From Flavobacterium psychroterrae (GTDB taxonomy: Bacteria > Bacteroidota > Bacteroidia > Flavobacteriales > Flavobacteriaceae), in assembly GCF_018380615.1 (NCBI RefSeq), contig NZ_JAGYVZ010000006.1:1-64000 (forward strand): a stretch of DNA of 64,000 nt. The letters run 5' to 3'. Shown piece after piece: positions 55,058-64,000 of this stretch (the stretch's first letter is position 1; every line of letters begins with the position of its first letter). The notes under the pieces were generated by a model. That model was not told the DNA's origin. It ran no database searches and was given only the letters and a program-made list of their open reading frames with translations. A program made the position numbers and the translations under genes.

Positions 55058-55295
55058 TAATTGTAAAAAGTTTTTGCCACGAATTTCACGAATTTTCACG
55101 AATTAATACCTTGCTTAATTAAAAAAAACAAAAAAATCTTTTAATCTTTTTAAAAAATAATGAAAAGTTTTAACCACAAATTGCACAAATTTTCACAAAT
55201 TAATAGTTTTTGATTGAGGATAAATAAAGAAATCTTCTTTAATTGTAGCGAAAAATAATTTGCGAAAATTTGTGTAATTTGAGGTTAGGAAACAT
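55058..55295. other. Spacer of CACGAATT words
   Basis: Words such as CACGAATTTTCACGAATTAA and ACAAATTTTCACAAATTAA and AATTTGTG fill the gap. The same family appears at 42600-42790, 55850-56060 and 60300-60400. No terminator or promoter of note. Confidence 0.65.
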
Positions 55296-55679
55296 TTATT
55301 GTACTACAGCTGTAAATTCAATTTCAACTAAATATTCAGGAGCAACAAGTTTACTGATTTCATAGAAACCCGTTGTAGGTTTTACATCTTTAAAAAAGGA
55401 AGAATGTGCTCTTGCTACTTCTTCAAAACTATTAATATCAGTTGTAAAAATTCTGGTTCTTATTACATCTTTCATTCCAACATTCAAATCTTCCAGCACT
55501 TTTTCAACACGTTCCAGAATATTAAAAGTTTGAGCATAAGCATCGTCGGCTTTTACTTTTTCGCCGTCAACAATAGCCACAGTTCCTGAAACTTCGATAA
55601 TATTGCCAATTCGTACTGCGCGACAATATCCCATTTTGTCTTCCCAAGGTGATCCGGTCAAGATGTTTTCTCTTTTCAT
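55296..55679 (-). CDS. RidA-family deaminase, 127 aa
   Basis: RidA proteins hydrolyse reactive enamine or imine intermediates from pyridoxal enzymes. VSGTVAIVDGEKVKADDAYAQ, VLEDLNVGMKDVIRTRIFTT and LVAPEYLVEIEFTAVVQ match the family in order. Arg in IRTRIF corresponds to the key substrate-binding Arg. It is a little divergent from the core RidA (extended N-terminus LTGSPWEDKMGYCRAVRIG), so it may belong to a Rid subgroup with a different substrate. Monocistronic. Confidence 0.9.
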   Translation of the reverse strand: MKRENILTGSPWEDKMGYCRAVRIGNIIEVSGTVAIVDGEKVKADDAYAQTFNILERVEKVLEDLNVGMKDVIRTRIFTTDINSFEEVARAHSSFFKDVKPTTGFYEISKLVAPEYLVEIEFTAVVQ

Positions 55680-56066
55680 TTCTTCTGTTTTATGTGAATT
55701 TGTTTTGTCAATTTAAAATCAAATTCAGGTTCGTTAAATTTTGCTGCAATTTATAAAATATGCAAATGATAAAGAGTAATATTCAATTAAAATCACGACG
55801 GCAATTATTCTTTTTTGTGATATTTTTAGAGTAGTTGATTTTGTTTTTTGCCACAGATTTTAAAAATTAAAAAGATTTTTTTTAGCCCCAAATTTTACAA
55901 ATTTTCACAAATTAATCCGTGTAGTTGGTGAGAGTAACTTGGCACAAACAATAATCATTTTAATCTGTGACAATAAAAATTAGCGGAAATTCGTGAAATT
56001 TGTGGCCAAAAATAACTGTATATAAATCATTTTAATCAGTGAAATCTGTGGCAAAAAAACACTTCA
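55680..56066. other. Gene-free spacer
   Basis: The stretch holds only AT-rich DNA and the words CACAGATTTTAAAAATTAAA, ATTTGTGGC and AATCTGTGGCAAAAA of the general spacer family. No promoter box stands out for the RidA gene. Confidence 0.6.
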
Positions 56067-56372
56067 TTATTCAATTTGATGCTGCTGATAAAGCCGAAGT
56101 TTGTTTTGAGTAGCAGTTAAATTCTGCTGTAAAGCTTCGATTTTGTTTAGCAGGTTTGCAATTGCATCAATTCCTTCCAGATTAATTTTAAGATCATAAT
56201 GCAAACGAATCATTTTTTCGACAGTTGGTAATTGTTCCGGCTGCAAATATTCATCTTCTTCAAGAATAATAATCTCTACCAAACCATAATTATGTAATTC
56301 AGTTATAAACGTATTTTCAATTTCGTGGTATACACAAAACTGTTTTATCAGGATCAAGTCTTTGCTATTCAT
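56067..56372 (-). CDS. cbpM: Chaperone modulator CbpM, 101 aa
   Basis: CbpM binds the J domain of CbpA and regulates its interaction with DnaK. The sequence [20 protein letters not shown] and [20 protein letters not shown] and [20 protein letters not shown] matches the MerR-like fold of CbpM. The end is a coiled-coil helix. The start overlaps the cbpA stop by 8 bases, so translation is coupled. The gene order cbpA-cbpM is the standard one. Confidence 0.88.
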   Translation of the reverse strand: MNSKDLILIKQFCVYHEIENTFITELHNYGLVEIIILEEDEYLQPEQLPTVEKMIRLHYDLKINLEGIDAIANLLNKIEALQQNLTATQNKLRLYQQHQIE

Positions 56373-57282
56373 GATTTCTTAATTTTGCTAATTCTTCAAA
56401 TAATTCTTTTTCTTTTTCCGATAATTTTGTCGGAATTTTTAAAGTATAAGTAATGTATAAATCACCAAACTGATTCTCTTTTTTATAGATAGGAAATCCT
56501 TTTCCTTTCAGCTTGACTTTAGTTCCGGGTTGAGTTTCAGCAGGAACTTTAATTTTTACTTTTCCGTCAAAAGTATTCACGTTAATTTCTCCGCCTAAAA
56601 TTGCGGTGTATAAATCAAGGTCAACATCTGAATATAAATTATTGCCTTCTCGTTTAAAATCTGAATTATTATCGATTAAAAAAGTAATGTATAGATCGCC
56701 ATTTGGTCCGCCGTTTGCACCTGGAGAACCATGATTTGGAATTTTTATAATCTGTCCGTTTTCGACTCCGGCAGGAATTGTGATGCGGATATTTTTACCA
56801 TTTACCGTCAGGTTTTGTTTTTGACTAGTGTATGCTGCTGATAAATCCAGTTGTAATTCTGCATTTAAATCCTGACCTCGGTATTTCGCCTGACTTCTGG
56901 AACCTCTTCCGCCAGAACCATACATCGAATTAAAGAAATCAGAAAAATCACTTCCTCCAAAATCTCCTCCGCTAAAATCAGAATAACTTTGATTTCCTTG
57001 TTGGCTTGAAGATTGCTGTTGGTTGGGATCGTAACCGGCTTTTTCGAATTCATCAGCATGTTTCCAGTCTTTTCCGTACTTATCATATTTTTTACGATTC
57101 TCAGGATTGCTCAAAACCTCATTTGCTTCATTGATTTCCTTGAATTTTTTCTCGGCTTCTTTGTCATTCGGGTTCAAATCAGGATGATGTTTTCGGGCTA
57201 ATTTTCGATATGCTTTTTTTATCTCGGCTTCTGTAGCTGATTTCGTGATTCCTAATACTTTATAATAGTCAATGTAGTCCAT
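56365..57282 (-). CDS. cbpA: DnaJ-like co-chaperone CbpA, 305 aa
   Basis: The J domain occupies residues 2-70, with the HPD motif in [21 protein letters not shown] Gly/Ser-rich stretch (about 85-135: [20 protein letters not shown]) follows. The C-terminal substrate-binding beta domains cover about 140-300 ([55 protein letters not shown]). There is no zinc-finger domain, so this is CbpA and not DnaJ. It is translationally coupled to cbpM. Confidence 0.92.
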   Translation of the reverse strand: MDYIDYYKVLGITKSATEAEIKKAYRKLARKHHPDLNPNDKEAEKKFKEINEANEVLSNPENRKKYDKYGKDWKHADEFEKAGYDPNQQQSSSQQGNQSYSDFSGGDFGGSDFSDFFNSMYGSGGRGSRSQAKYRGQDLNAELQLDLSAAYTSQKQNLTVNGKNIRITIPAGVENGQIIKIPNHGSPGANGGPNGDLYITFLIDNNSDFKREGNNLYSDVDLDLYTAILGGEINVNTFDGKVKIKVPAETQPGTKVKLKGKGFPIYKKENQFGDLYITYTLKIPTKLSEKEKELFEELAKLRNHE

Positions 57283-57520
57283 TTGATTGCGTTTTTAATA
57301 AAGGTAAATTAAAAGCTTGAAGTTAATGATAACTTATTAAAAGTCAAAGTAAATAGGATATTTTCTATGTAATATTCTTTTTTTAAGAAATATTAGTAAT
57401 TAATCTTATTATTTAAGTTAAATCTTATAATTGTATTGTTTTGTATCGATATTGGTTATATAATTGCAAAAATAAACTTACAAATAATTGTAATAACTAA
57501 TCTTTTTAAATATCTAAATT

Positions 57521-57937
57521 ATGAGAAAATTATCTATTTTAAAATCGACCTTTAGTATGGTGCTTTTTGTAGCAATGTCATTGTTATTTGTAAATTGCAG
57601 TTCCAGCAGCGATAATGATCAGGCTCCAACAAGTAATACTGAATTTAATGTTGCTGATTTTGCCTTAACAGTTACATCAAAAAAGTTTGTTGGTGATTGG
57701 CTTCAAATTGACTTTACTGTAAAAAACACTTCTAAAATATCATATTCTAAATATGAGCAGGGAAATTTCACGGTGAAGTTTACGGCTAAAACTACTGATG
57801 GTGAAATTTTTCAGAGAACTACATATGTGGAGTATGTTGAGGCTGGAGTAACATATACAGATGATGTACATCTTAATTATACTGCGGGCAAAACGCTGGA
57901 TCTTTCAACCTTAACAGCTGTTATTGTTAAGGATTAA
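57521..57937 (+). CDS. Small lipoprotein with a DUF4352-like domain, 138 aa
   Basis: The lipoprotein signal ends at NC (LLFVNCSSSSDN), with a Ser-rich stretch after the cysteine. The domain SNTEFNVADFALTVTSKKFV, then LQIDFTVKNTSKISYSKYEQ and VHLNYTAGKTLDLSTLTAVI, has the seven-strand pattern of DUF4352-type extracellular domains, in which an NTS motif is common. Function unknown. It is a single gene with a terminator at 57992-58022. Confidence 0.7.
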   Translation: MRKLSILKSTFSMVLFVAMSLLFVNCSSSSDNDQAPTSNTEFNVADFALTVTSKKFVGDWLQIDFTVKNTSKISYSKYEQGNFTVKFTAKTTDGEIFQRTTYVEYVEAGVTYTDDVHLNYTAGKTLDLSTLTAVIVKD

Positions 57938-57991
57938 TTCTATAATAATTTCTATTTTTCTCTAAAGTAATTCACGTTTATTACTTTACAG

Positions 57992-58022
57992 ATCCGACTT
58001 GTCCAGACAAGTCGGATTTTTG
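57992..58022 (+). terminator. Terminator after the DUF4352-like lipoprotein gene
   Basis: ATCCGACTTGT at 57992-58002 pairs perfectly with ACAAGTCGGAT at 58007-58017, followed by T residues. Confidence 0.88.
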
Positions 58023-58214
58023 CTTTTGTTTATATTATAATTAAGAAATACGAATAAGAATCTTTTTTTGGCAGGTTTTTTGCTTTCCAAAAATTAGCCT
58101 AATATATTGTTATAATAATCTTAAAGCTGTAGCGCCTAACTAAATTATGCTATTTTTGTGAAGCATACTTTATTTTATAAAAACTATAAAAGCCGATTCG
58201 ATAATACTTTTTCA

Positions 58215-58928
58215 ATGAAGCACATTTTATTTTTCATATTATTTTTTTCAGCTGTAACAGTCTCAGCTCAAACTGAATTTGGTACTAAATACAGACCAAT
58301 TGCAGCACCAAAGTTTGGCGCAAAACCTAAAAAAACACCATTGCCAGAAGTAAAAAATCCTCAGGCTGATAATATGGATATGCCGAGTATTAAAACACCA
58401 AACGTTTTTGATAATACGAGTATTACGCCAAAATCTCAATTGCAAATAGGAGTAGAGAAAAGCAAATTCACCATGTCTACGGAAACTGATTTTGCTAATC
58501 CAGGCGATCGTTATGTTCCAAAAATGGAGAAAGAACTGGACAAGGCTTTAAGAGATGCGGGATTAAAAGAAGGACGCGGAACCTTAGTAAAACATAATAT
58601 TTCTTTAGGAGATTTTAGAACTAAATCTAAATATTTCATCGTGAAATTTCGAGACTTCGGAGCTATTGATGGCGATTTAGTAAAAGTATCTTCGAATGAT
58701 AAAGTAATAAGAGATCAATTGTTTTTAGATTCTAATTTTAAAGATGTCAAAATAGATCTTGTTGACGGATTCAATAAACTGGATTTTGAAGCATTAAATA
58801 TTGGTACTTTAGGCGGTAATACTGCCGAAATTCAGGTATTTGATGATAAAGGACAATTAGTTACCAATGATTATTGGGACAATCTTGCCGCAGGTTTTAA
58901 AGCTTCCATCATAGTTACAAAAGAATAA
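58215..58928 (+). CDS. Secreted hypothetical protein, 237 aa
   Basis: I do not recognise it. I start it at 58215, where MKHILFFILFFSAVTVSAQ is a complete signal peptide; a GTG at 58158 would add 19 residues of no signal character. A Pro/Lys-rich stretch (PKFGAKPKKTPLPEVKNPQ) follows, then a beta-rich region with VKHNISLGDFRTKSKYFIVK and FEALNIGTLGGNTAEIQVFD. The protein probably acts in the periplasm or is exported. It is convergent with the MFS gene; no clear terminator separates them. Confidence 0.7.
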   Translation: MKHILFFILFFSAVTVSAQTEFGTKYRPIAAPKFGAKPKKTPLPEVKNPQADNMDMPSIKTPNVFDNTSITPKSQLQIGVEKSKFTMSTETDFANPGDRYVPKMEKELDKALRDAGLKEGRGTLVKHNISLGDFRTKSKYFIVKFRDFGAIDGDLVKVSSNDKVIRDQLFLDSNFKDVKIDLVDGFNKLDFEALNIGTLGGNTAEIQVFDDKGQLVTNDYWDNLAAGFKASIIVTKE

Positions 58929-59001
58929 GATACGACCCAAACACGTCATATCTTATTCTACACTCTTGCATCTTTCTTCTTGCATCTTTATTCTTTCTTC
59001 T

Positions 59002-60276
59002 TTACTCTTTTACAACAACAATTTTACTATTTCCTTCACCAGTTTCTTTCAGCATAAAACTCACTACAATCGCTAGAGAAATTCCGATAATCCAAAATAA
59101 ACCCGCTTGTTGAAAATGAACTATCTTATCACTTGTATTTTCAAGAGTTTGCCCAAATAATCGACTAAATAGCGGACTTAAAAGTGTTGTTACTCCAAAG
59201 GTTATAAAATTAATCGCGCCTGTTGCGCTTCCTTTTACATTATCAGGATTTGCTTCTTTAATTATAGAATACGGAATCATTGCAGCTCCGGAACCGATAC
59301 CTAATAAAAACATACTGATTTTTGTGGGAAGTAAATCCGGAAAATATAATAACTGAATTAAGCTCAAAATCATAAATAACGCGCCAAATATTAAAACTGG
59401 TTTTCGTTTGTTGATTTTATCAGTAATATACCCCAATAACGGGCATCCGAATACCCAGCCAAAAGCCACCATTGCACTTGAAATTGTTGCAGTATGAAAA
59501 TCTAAAGCTCTGTCTTTTTGAAAAAAGGCAACTGCCCAAGTCATTGCGAAAATTGTTGTTGGAGCAAATAATAATCCTGAAACAATCCCGCACAACCAAG
59601 ATTGCGGATTACTGAAAACAATTTTATAGGGAGTTAATATACCTTGTTTCTTTTTGATTACTTCTGTGTTTTCATCTGTTCTATTTGCCGGAGTGATGAA
59701 CCAAAGTCCAAAAGCAACTATTATAGTGAAAATTCCAATTGATAACCAAAATGTTGTAATGTCCATTCCCCTTTCGATCAAAGGTCCTACAACAAATTGT
59801 CCTGCCGAACCTCCTAACATTCCCAAACATTGAGTAAATCCTATTGCTGTTGCCAATGATTTTGCCGAAAATCCTTTACTGGCAAGATAAACACAGCCTG
59901 GAAATGCAAAAGCACATCCGGCACCCTGAAATAATCGTCCTGTTGTGCCGCTAAACTGACTGGAAATCATGAATAACAAACATCCAATTCCTAAAATAAG
60001 AGCTCCGGCAAAAAGGGAATATTTTGCCCCAAAACGATCCAAAGCGATTCCTGCAATCAAACTGCAAGTGGAATAGGTGTAATAATAAGTTCCAATAATT
60101 GATACTAATCCGATTTCATTTACCGAAAAACTATTTGAAAGTTCCGGAAGCATGACTGCGGGAGCGGAACGAATTACGTAATCTAAAAAATAGAATACCA
60201 AACCAAATACCCATGCAATAATGTAATATTTAGTATATGATTTATGAGTATTGATGTCCATAAAGTTTATTTTCAT
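59002..60276 (-). CDS. Major facilitator superfamily transporter, 424 aa
   Basis: Twelve transmembrane segments are visible. GIALDRFGAKYSLFAGALIL is the MFS motif A (DRFG...R/K) and a second partial copy is LGYITDKINKRKPVLIFGA. LFQGAGCAFAFPGCVYLASK follows the pattern of transporters of organic anions. No substrate can be assigned. It lies 134 bases downstream of poxB on the same strand, with no obvious terminator, so it may be co-transcribed with it, but a link to pyruvate or acetate is only a guess. Confidence 0.88.
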   Translation of the reverse strand: MKINFMDINTHKSYTKYYIIAWVFGLVFYFLDYVIRSAPAVMLPELSNSFSVNEIGLVSIIGTYYYTYSTCSLIAGIALDRFGAKYSLFAGALILGIGCLLFMISSQFSGTTGRLFQGAGCAFAFPGCVYLASKGFSAKSLATAIGFTQCLGMLGGSAGQFVVGPLIERGMDITTFWLSIGIFTIIVAFGLWFITPANRTDENTEVIKKKQGILTPYKIVFSNPQSWLCGIVSGLLFAPTTIFAMTWAVAFFQKDRALDFHTATISSAMVAFGWVFGCPLLGYITDKINKRKPVLIFGALFMILSLIQLLYFPDLLPTKISMFLLGIGSGAAMIPYSIIKEANPDNVKGSATGAINFITFGVTTLLSPLFSRLFGQTLENTSDKIVHFQQAGLFWIIGISLAIVVSFMLKETGEGNSKIVVVKE

Positions 60277-60410
60277 TTATTTGAGCTGTAGCTAAATCAA
60301 CACTAATTTCACGAATTGTCACAAATTAGTTTGTGTAATTGATTTCACAAACCAACTTAACCATTGAGATTCGTGCAAATTCGTGAAATTCGTGTTTAGT
60401 ATTTATGTTT
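60277..60410. other. Spacer between poxB and the MFS gene
   Basis: Contains CACGAATT and AATTCGTG words of the spacer family; no terminator. Confidence 0.5.
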
Positions 60411-62147
60411 TTAAATACCTTCTTTTAAGTGTTTGTAATTGGATTTAATAGTATCTAAAACCTCCTCCATTTTACCGCCCAGCATTAATCTGGTCATGGA
60501 TTTTGCCATACCCACAACTTGTTCCCATTCTACTTTTGGAGGCATTGCAAGTGCATTTGGATTCGTAAAGACATTTAATAAAACAGGACCATTGTGTCGA
60601 AATGCATTTTCAATTGCTATTTCAACTTCTTCTGGTTTATGCACATTTATTCCCTGAAAACCCATTGCCTGAGCCACTAAACCAAAGTCAGGATTTACCA
60701 TATCGGTTTCATTATCGGGTAAACCGCCAACTTCCATTTCAAGTTTTACCATTCCTAAAGCGCGATTATTGAAAACAATAATTTTAATTGGAATATTATA
60801 TTGTTTAATGGTTGCCAAATCTCCTAATAACATTGATAATCCGCCGTCGCCACACATGGCAATAACCTGTCTTTCAGAATGTGCGAGAGCGGCTCCAATC
60901 GCCATTGGCATTGCGTTTGCCATTGATCCGTGATTGAACGAACCAAGCATTTTTCGTTCTCCCGTTCCTTTAATAAAACGAGCTCCCCAAACACAGGTCA
61001 TTCCGGTATCAACCGTAAAAATGGCATCTTTATCTGCTAATTTATCAATAATATGGGCTACATATTCTGGCTGAATTGTATCTTCTCCACCATTATCATT
61101 GATGTACGTGTTCATGTTTTCTTTTACAGTTGCATATAATTTAAGTTGCGCTTGTAAAAAACTATCATCAGTTTTGGCTTCTAATAAAGGTAATAAAGCT
61201 TCTATTGTATCGCCAACATCACCGCATAATCCCATGTAAAGGTTGGCTCTTCGGCCTAAACGTTCTGTACTCGTATCGATTTGAATAATTTTATTATCTG
61301 ATGGCATGAATTTATCATAAGGAAAATCAGTTCCCAACAATAAAACCAAATGCGATTCGTGCATACTATGATACGCAGAAGGCTGCCCTAGTAATCCCGT
61401 CATTCCTATTTCGTTAGGATTGTTAGGCTGAATACTCATTTTTCCTCTAAAAGAATATCCAACGGGAGCTTTAATATGTTGTGATAATTGTACGACCTGA
61501 TCGTGAGCTTTTTCTGCGCCAATTCCGCAAAATAAAGTAATTTTTGTACTCTCATTTATAGCTTTTGCCAATTGGTACAATTCAGGATCCGAAGGTCTGA
61601 TAACAGGATTACAATGAAAATATTGAGTCGAAATATTACTTTCAACAGCTTTTAATTCAGACACATCGCCCGGTAAACCAACTACGGCAACACCTTTTTT
61701 ACCTAAAGCATGCTGGATCGCGGTTTGTATAATTCGGGGAGCTTGTTCCGCAGTCATAATCATTTGATTATAGTGACTGCAATCGTCAAAAAGTTTAATG
61801 GTATTGGTTTCCTGGAAATAATCCATTCCCATTTCACTCGTATTTATTGTGGAGGCAATAGCTAATAAAGGCACATGTGAACGATGTGCATCATATAAAC
61901 CATTGATTAAATGTACATGTCCGGGACCGCAGCTTCCGGCGCAGACTGCAAAACCATCTAGTTCGGCTTCGGCAGCAGCTGCATAAGCACCAACTTCTTC
62001 ATGTCGAACATGAATCCATTTTATTTTTCCGTTTCTGCGTATCGCATCATTAAAATGATTTAAACTATCACCGGTAACGGCATAAACACGTTTTACTCCA
62101 GCCTCAACTAACATGTCGACTAATTGTTCTGCAACTATTTTACTCAT
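60411..62147 (-). CDS. poxB: Pyruvate dehydrogenase (quinone) / pyruvate oxidase PoxB, 578 aa
   Basis: PoxB decarboxylates pyruvate to acetate and CO2 and passes electrons to membrane quinone. It is a ThDP- and FAD-dependent peripheral membrane enzyme. The catalytic Glu lies in HVRHEEVGAYAAAAEAEL. GSCGPGHVHLINGLYDAHRS and YFQETNTIKLFDDCSHYNQM match E. coli PoxB closely. The ThDP motif is MCGDGGLSMLLGDLATIKQY to FNNRALGMVKLE. The C-terminal MTRLMLGGKMEEVLDTIKSN corresponds to the lipid-binding alpha-peptide that activates the E. coli enzyme. Length is normal. Confidence 0.93.
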   Translation of the reverse strand: MSKIVAEQLVDMLVEAGVKRVYAVTGDSLNHFNDAIRRNGKIKWIHVRHEEVGAYAAAAEAELDGFAVCAGSCGPGHVHLINGLYDAHRSHVPLLAIASTINTSEMGMDYFQETNTIKLFDDCSHYNQMIMTAEQAPRIIQTAIQHALGKKGVAVVGLPGDVSELKAVESNISTQYFHCNPVIRPSDPELYQLAKAINESTKITLFCGIGAEKAHDQVVQLSQHIKAPVGYSFRGKMSIQPNNPNEIGMTGLLGQPSAYHSMHESHLVLLLGTDFPYDKFMPSDNKIIQIDTSTERLGRRANLYMGLCGDVGDTIEALLPLLEAKTDDSFLQAQLKLYATVKENMNTYINDNGGEDTIQPEYVAHIIDKLADKDAIFTVDTGMTCVWGARFIKGTGERKMLGSFNHGSMANAMPMAIGAALAHSERQVIAMCGDGGLSMLLGDLATIKQYNIPIKIIVFNNRALGMVKLEMEVGGLPDNETDMVNPDFGLVAQAMGFQGINVHKPEEVEIAIENAFRHNGPVLLNVFTNPNALAMPPKVEWEQVVGMAKSMTRLMLGGKMEEVLDTIKSNYKHLKEGI

Positions 62148-62475
62148 GATTTATTTTTAAAATTAATATTCAGATCGTAATAAACATTGGTTATGGTTTA
62201 CTTTCTAATGATTATATTTTAAGAAACATCTGGTTATGATGTAAAAGAGGTTTGGAAAGGTTTTATAAATTTAGGAAAAAGAATTGGTTTGAGGAAGGTA
62301 CAAAGCAAGAAAGGTTCAAAGTAACAAAGGTTTTCTTTTGAGGTTCAAAGCAAGAAAGGTTCAAAGGGACAAAGGTTTTTTTTTGAGGTTCAAAGTAACA
62401 AAGGTTCAAAGGGACAAAGTTTTTTACACTTCGTTTACCTCTGAACCTTTGTTACTTTGAACCTTTGTACCTCTC
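62148..62475. repeat. AAGGTTC word repeats between poxB and the lipoprotein gene
   Basis: From 62296 to 62466 the words GAGGTTCAAAG, AACAAAGGTTC and GGGACAAAGG repeat several times in the plus sense, then reverse to GAACCTTTG forms at 62442-62470, creating a long imperfect hairpin that may stop transcription. The start of the gap (62148-62290) has no clear motif. Confidence 0.7.
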
Positions 62476-63003
62476 TTAAAAAGGATCCGCAGTCACCCTA
62501 AACTTCATATCTGCTTTTACGGTTACATCTTTAGTAAGGGTTTCTTTTAAGGTAACTTGTGTCCTTATTTTGTATTTATCGGCTTTAATGTATTTATCAA
62601 GTCTTGCATCGGTACAAATTAAATCGATTGTATTGCTTGAGGAATTGATATTATCCTGATAAGCCAGTTCAATTTCATCAGAATCTGTTGTGGAAATGTA
62701 CAAGTGAACTGATTTCAAAAATGTAAATGTTTTATCTGACGGATCTGAAATCGATAATTTTAGAGATCTTATTTTTACATCTTTCACCAAACTTGCTTTG
62801 GTTTTGTTGTTGTTAAATTCAGTCGAAGAATTGGTTGTTACATCCGGAGTAATGATTTCTGATGGTAAATTAATAGGTGAAGTACTTTTAATTATAATCG
62901 AAGTTTCATTCGAAATAGTAAAGCTCAATAAATCATCGACAGCACTACAAGAGTTTAAAAATAAAGATAAGAAAAGTGAAAGAGCAATTAATTTAGATTT
63001 CAT
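62476..63003 (-). CDS. Hypothetical lipoprotein, 175 aa
   Basis: I do not recognise the family. I start it at 63003 because MKSKLIALSLFLSLFLNSC is a complete lipoprotein signal with Cys19; an upstream in-frame ATG at 63066 would add 21 residues encoded by the repeat region. The mature part is beta-rich, with repeated charge and Thr/Ser patterns (SDKTFTFLKSVHLYISTTDS, KYKIRTQVTLKETLTKDVTV), which fits an immunoglobulin-like surface domain. Function unknown. It is flanked on both sides by AAGGTTC word repeats. Confidence 0.7.
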   Translation of the reverse strand: MKSKLIALSLFLSLFLNSCSAVDDLLSFTISNETSIIIKSTSPINLPSEIITPDVTTNSSTEFNNNKTKASLVKDVKIRSLKLSISDPSDKTFTFLKSVHLYISTTDSDEIELAYQDNINSSSNTIDLICTDARLDKYIKADKYKIRTQVTLKETLTKDVTVKADMKFRVTADPF

Positions 63004-63055
63004 AAAAGGGTTTTTTCTTAAATACGGTTTTTCTTGAAGATTGGATTTTTCTTTT

Positions 63056-63265
63056 TTGAGGTTCAAAGGAGCAAAGGCTCAGAGTTGCAAAGGTTCAAAG
63101 CGGCAAAGGTTCATAGGTACAAAGGTTTTTTTGAAGGCGCTAAGTTTCTAAGATGCTAAGTGACTATGTTTTTTCTTTTCAAGTTCAAAGAGTAATAAAG
63201 AAAAGACTTAATAAAATCATAGATTTTAAACCTCTGAACCTTTGCATCTCTGAACCTTTGAACCT
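63056..63265. repeat. AAGGTTC word repeats upstream of guaA
   Basis: Words GAGGTTCAAAGG, GCAAAGGTTCAAAG and ATAGGTACAAAGG at 63056-63130 are followed by reverse forms CCTCTGAACCTTTGC and TGAACCTTTGAACC at 63230-63263. No gene. Confidence 0.75.
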
Positions 63266-63314
63266 AAAATCGGAACAATGAAAAAAAAATAAAATTTTTC
63301 ATTGTTCCGATTTT
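63266..63314. terminator. 20-bp perfect hairpin upstream of guaA
   Basis: AAAATCGGAACAATGAAAAA at 63266-63285 pairs perfectly with 63295-63314 around a 9-base loop. It lies 31 bases before the guaA ATG. It could be the terminator of an upstream read-through transcript or a control element for guaA. Confidence 0.7.
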
Positions 63315-63345
63315 TAAGATTGAAATATAAAAAGTATTTTTGCGC

Positions 63346-64000
63346 ATGCAACACAACGTACTTATTTTAGATTTCGGATCGCAATATACACAGCTTATTG
63401 CGCGTAGAGTTCGCGAATTAAATATATTCTGCGAAATTTTCCCTTACAATCACTTTCCTAGTGATTTATCACCTTATAAAGCCGTAATTTTAGGAGGAAG
63501 CCCATTTTCTGTTCGCGGAGAAGATGCTCCACATCCTGATTTATCTCAAATTCGAGGCAAGCTACCTATGTTGGCAGTTTGTTACGGAGCACAATACTTA
63601 GCCCATTTTAGTGGAGGTGAAGTAGCATCTTCGAACACCAGAGAATATGGTAGAGCCAATTTATCTTATATTAAAGAAGGTGAAACTTTTTTTAATGGCG
63701 TTTCAGAAAACAGCCAGGTTTGGATGAGTCATAGCGACAGTATCAAGGCTTTACCAACAAATGCGGTGAAATTAGCAAGTACTCATGATGTAGAATTTGC
63801 TGCTTACAAAATTGAAGGCGAAACTACTTATGCTATTCAATATCATCCGGAAGTTTTCCATTCTACAGATGGATCAAAAATGCTGGAGAACTTTTTAGTA
63901 AATATTGCCGAAGTTCCTCAAAACTTCACACCAGGTGCTTTCGTAGAAGAAATGGTGGGAGAATTAAAAGAGAAATTAGGAAACGATAAAGTTGTTTTAG
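63346..64000 (+). CDS. guaA: GMP synthase (glutamine-hydrolysing), partial, first 218 residues
   Basis: GuaA converts XMP to GMP using glutamine. The window has the class I glutamine amidotransferase domain: [20 protein letters not shown] at the start, [30 protein letters not shown] with the catalytic Cys, and [19 protein letters not shown] with the catalytic His and Glu. The first residues of the ATP-pyrophosphatase domain follow. The gene runs off the window. A TATTTTTG box sits at 63335-63342, only 3 bases before the ATG, so transcripts might have almost no leader. Confidence 0.95.
   Translation, partial: MQHNVLILDFGSQYTQLIARRVRELNIFCEIFPYNHFPSDLSPYKAVILGGSPFSVRGEDAPHPDLSQIRGKLPMLAVCYGAQYLAHFSGGEVASSNTREYGRANLSYIKEGETFFNGVSENSQVWMSHSDSIKALPTNAVKLASTHDVEFAAYKIEGETTYAIQYHPEVFHSTDGSKMLENFLVNIAEVPQNFTPGAFVEEMVGELKEKLGNDKVVL

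Noticed and set aside
1..64000. tRNA or rRNA genes
   Set aside because: I looked for the T-loop consensus with matching acceptor stems and for rRNA landmarks and saw none that I could support.

Overview
The window looks like Flavobacterium chromosome (Bacteroidota, Flavobacteriaceae). It is AT-rich. Candidate promoters carry the Bacteroidota -7 box TAnnTTTG, and many genes encode lipoproteins or short Sec signal peptides. Diagnostic genes include the gliding-type immunophilin GldI, paired type II and type III glutamine synthetases, a Bacteroidota-type PurM, curli genes and a T6SS(iii) Hcp/VgrG pair. Several start codons were moved downstream of the longest reading frame so that the signal peptide or conserved N-terminus begins the protein.

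Layout. 1-130: right end of an IS982-type insertion sequence. 178-3417: two unknown genes and an L,D-transpeptidase on the minus strand, with three copies of a short dyad between them. 3712-7152: icmF, a fused B12-dependent acyl-CoA mutase whose linker contains a translated copy of a dispersed intergenic repeat. 7597-16329: an accessory island with hcp, vgrG, a Tle1-like lipase effector, two tandem DUF2931 immunity lipoproteins, an AT-rich orphan lipoprotein, a GC-rich REP-like hairpin, an XRE regulator and a degenerate ABC-ATPase-like protein. 16392-20009: three small secreted paralogues and a divergent AraC regulator whose promoter has been copied with them. 20342-24378: M13 peptidase, esterase and a collagen-motif lipoprotein. 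25087-29848: TerC and divergent glnA (GSII) and glnN (GSIII).

30243-35752 is a curli operon: csgA, csgB, csgH, csgE, csgF, csgG and a propeller lipoprotein. CsgE has no start codon or signal peptide of its own. It lies in the -1 frame behind csgH, joined at an A10 tract containing A AAA AAG, which makes this the most interesting point of the window. 35918-43249: purM, small unknown genes, a GNAT acetyltransferase and a GH92 mannosidase. 43368-57282, almost all minus strand: M61 peptidase, DUF2805 protein, fatty-acid hydroxylase, YeaQ-like protein, aquaporin, DoxX, EamA transporter, an nrnA-gldI-cyclophilin/FKBP-cyclophilin/FKBP operon, a ClC channel, RidA and cbpA-cbpM. 57521-64000: lipoproteins, an MFS transporter, poxB and the start of guaA.

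Spacers are filled with several families of short repeated words and inverted repeats, many acting as probable bidirectional terminators. I saw no tRNA, rRNA or CRISPR array. All functional calls rest on reading motifs by eye; no database search was run.
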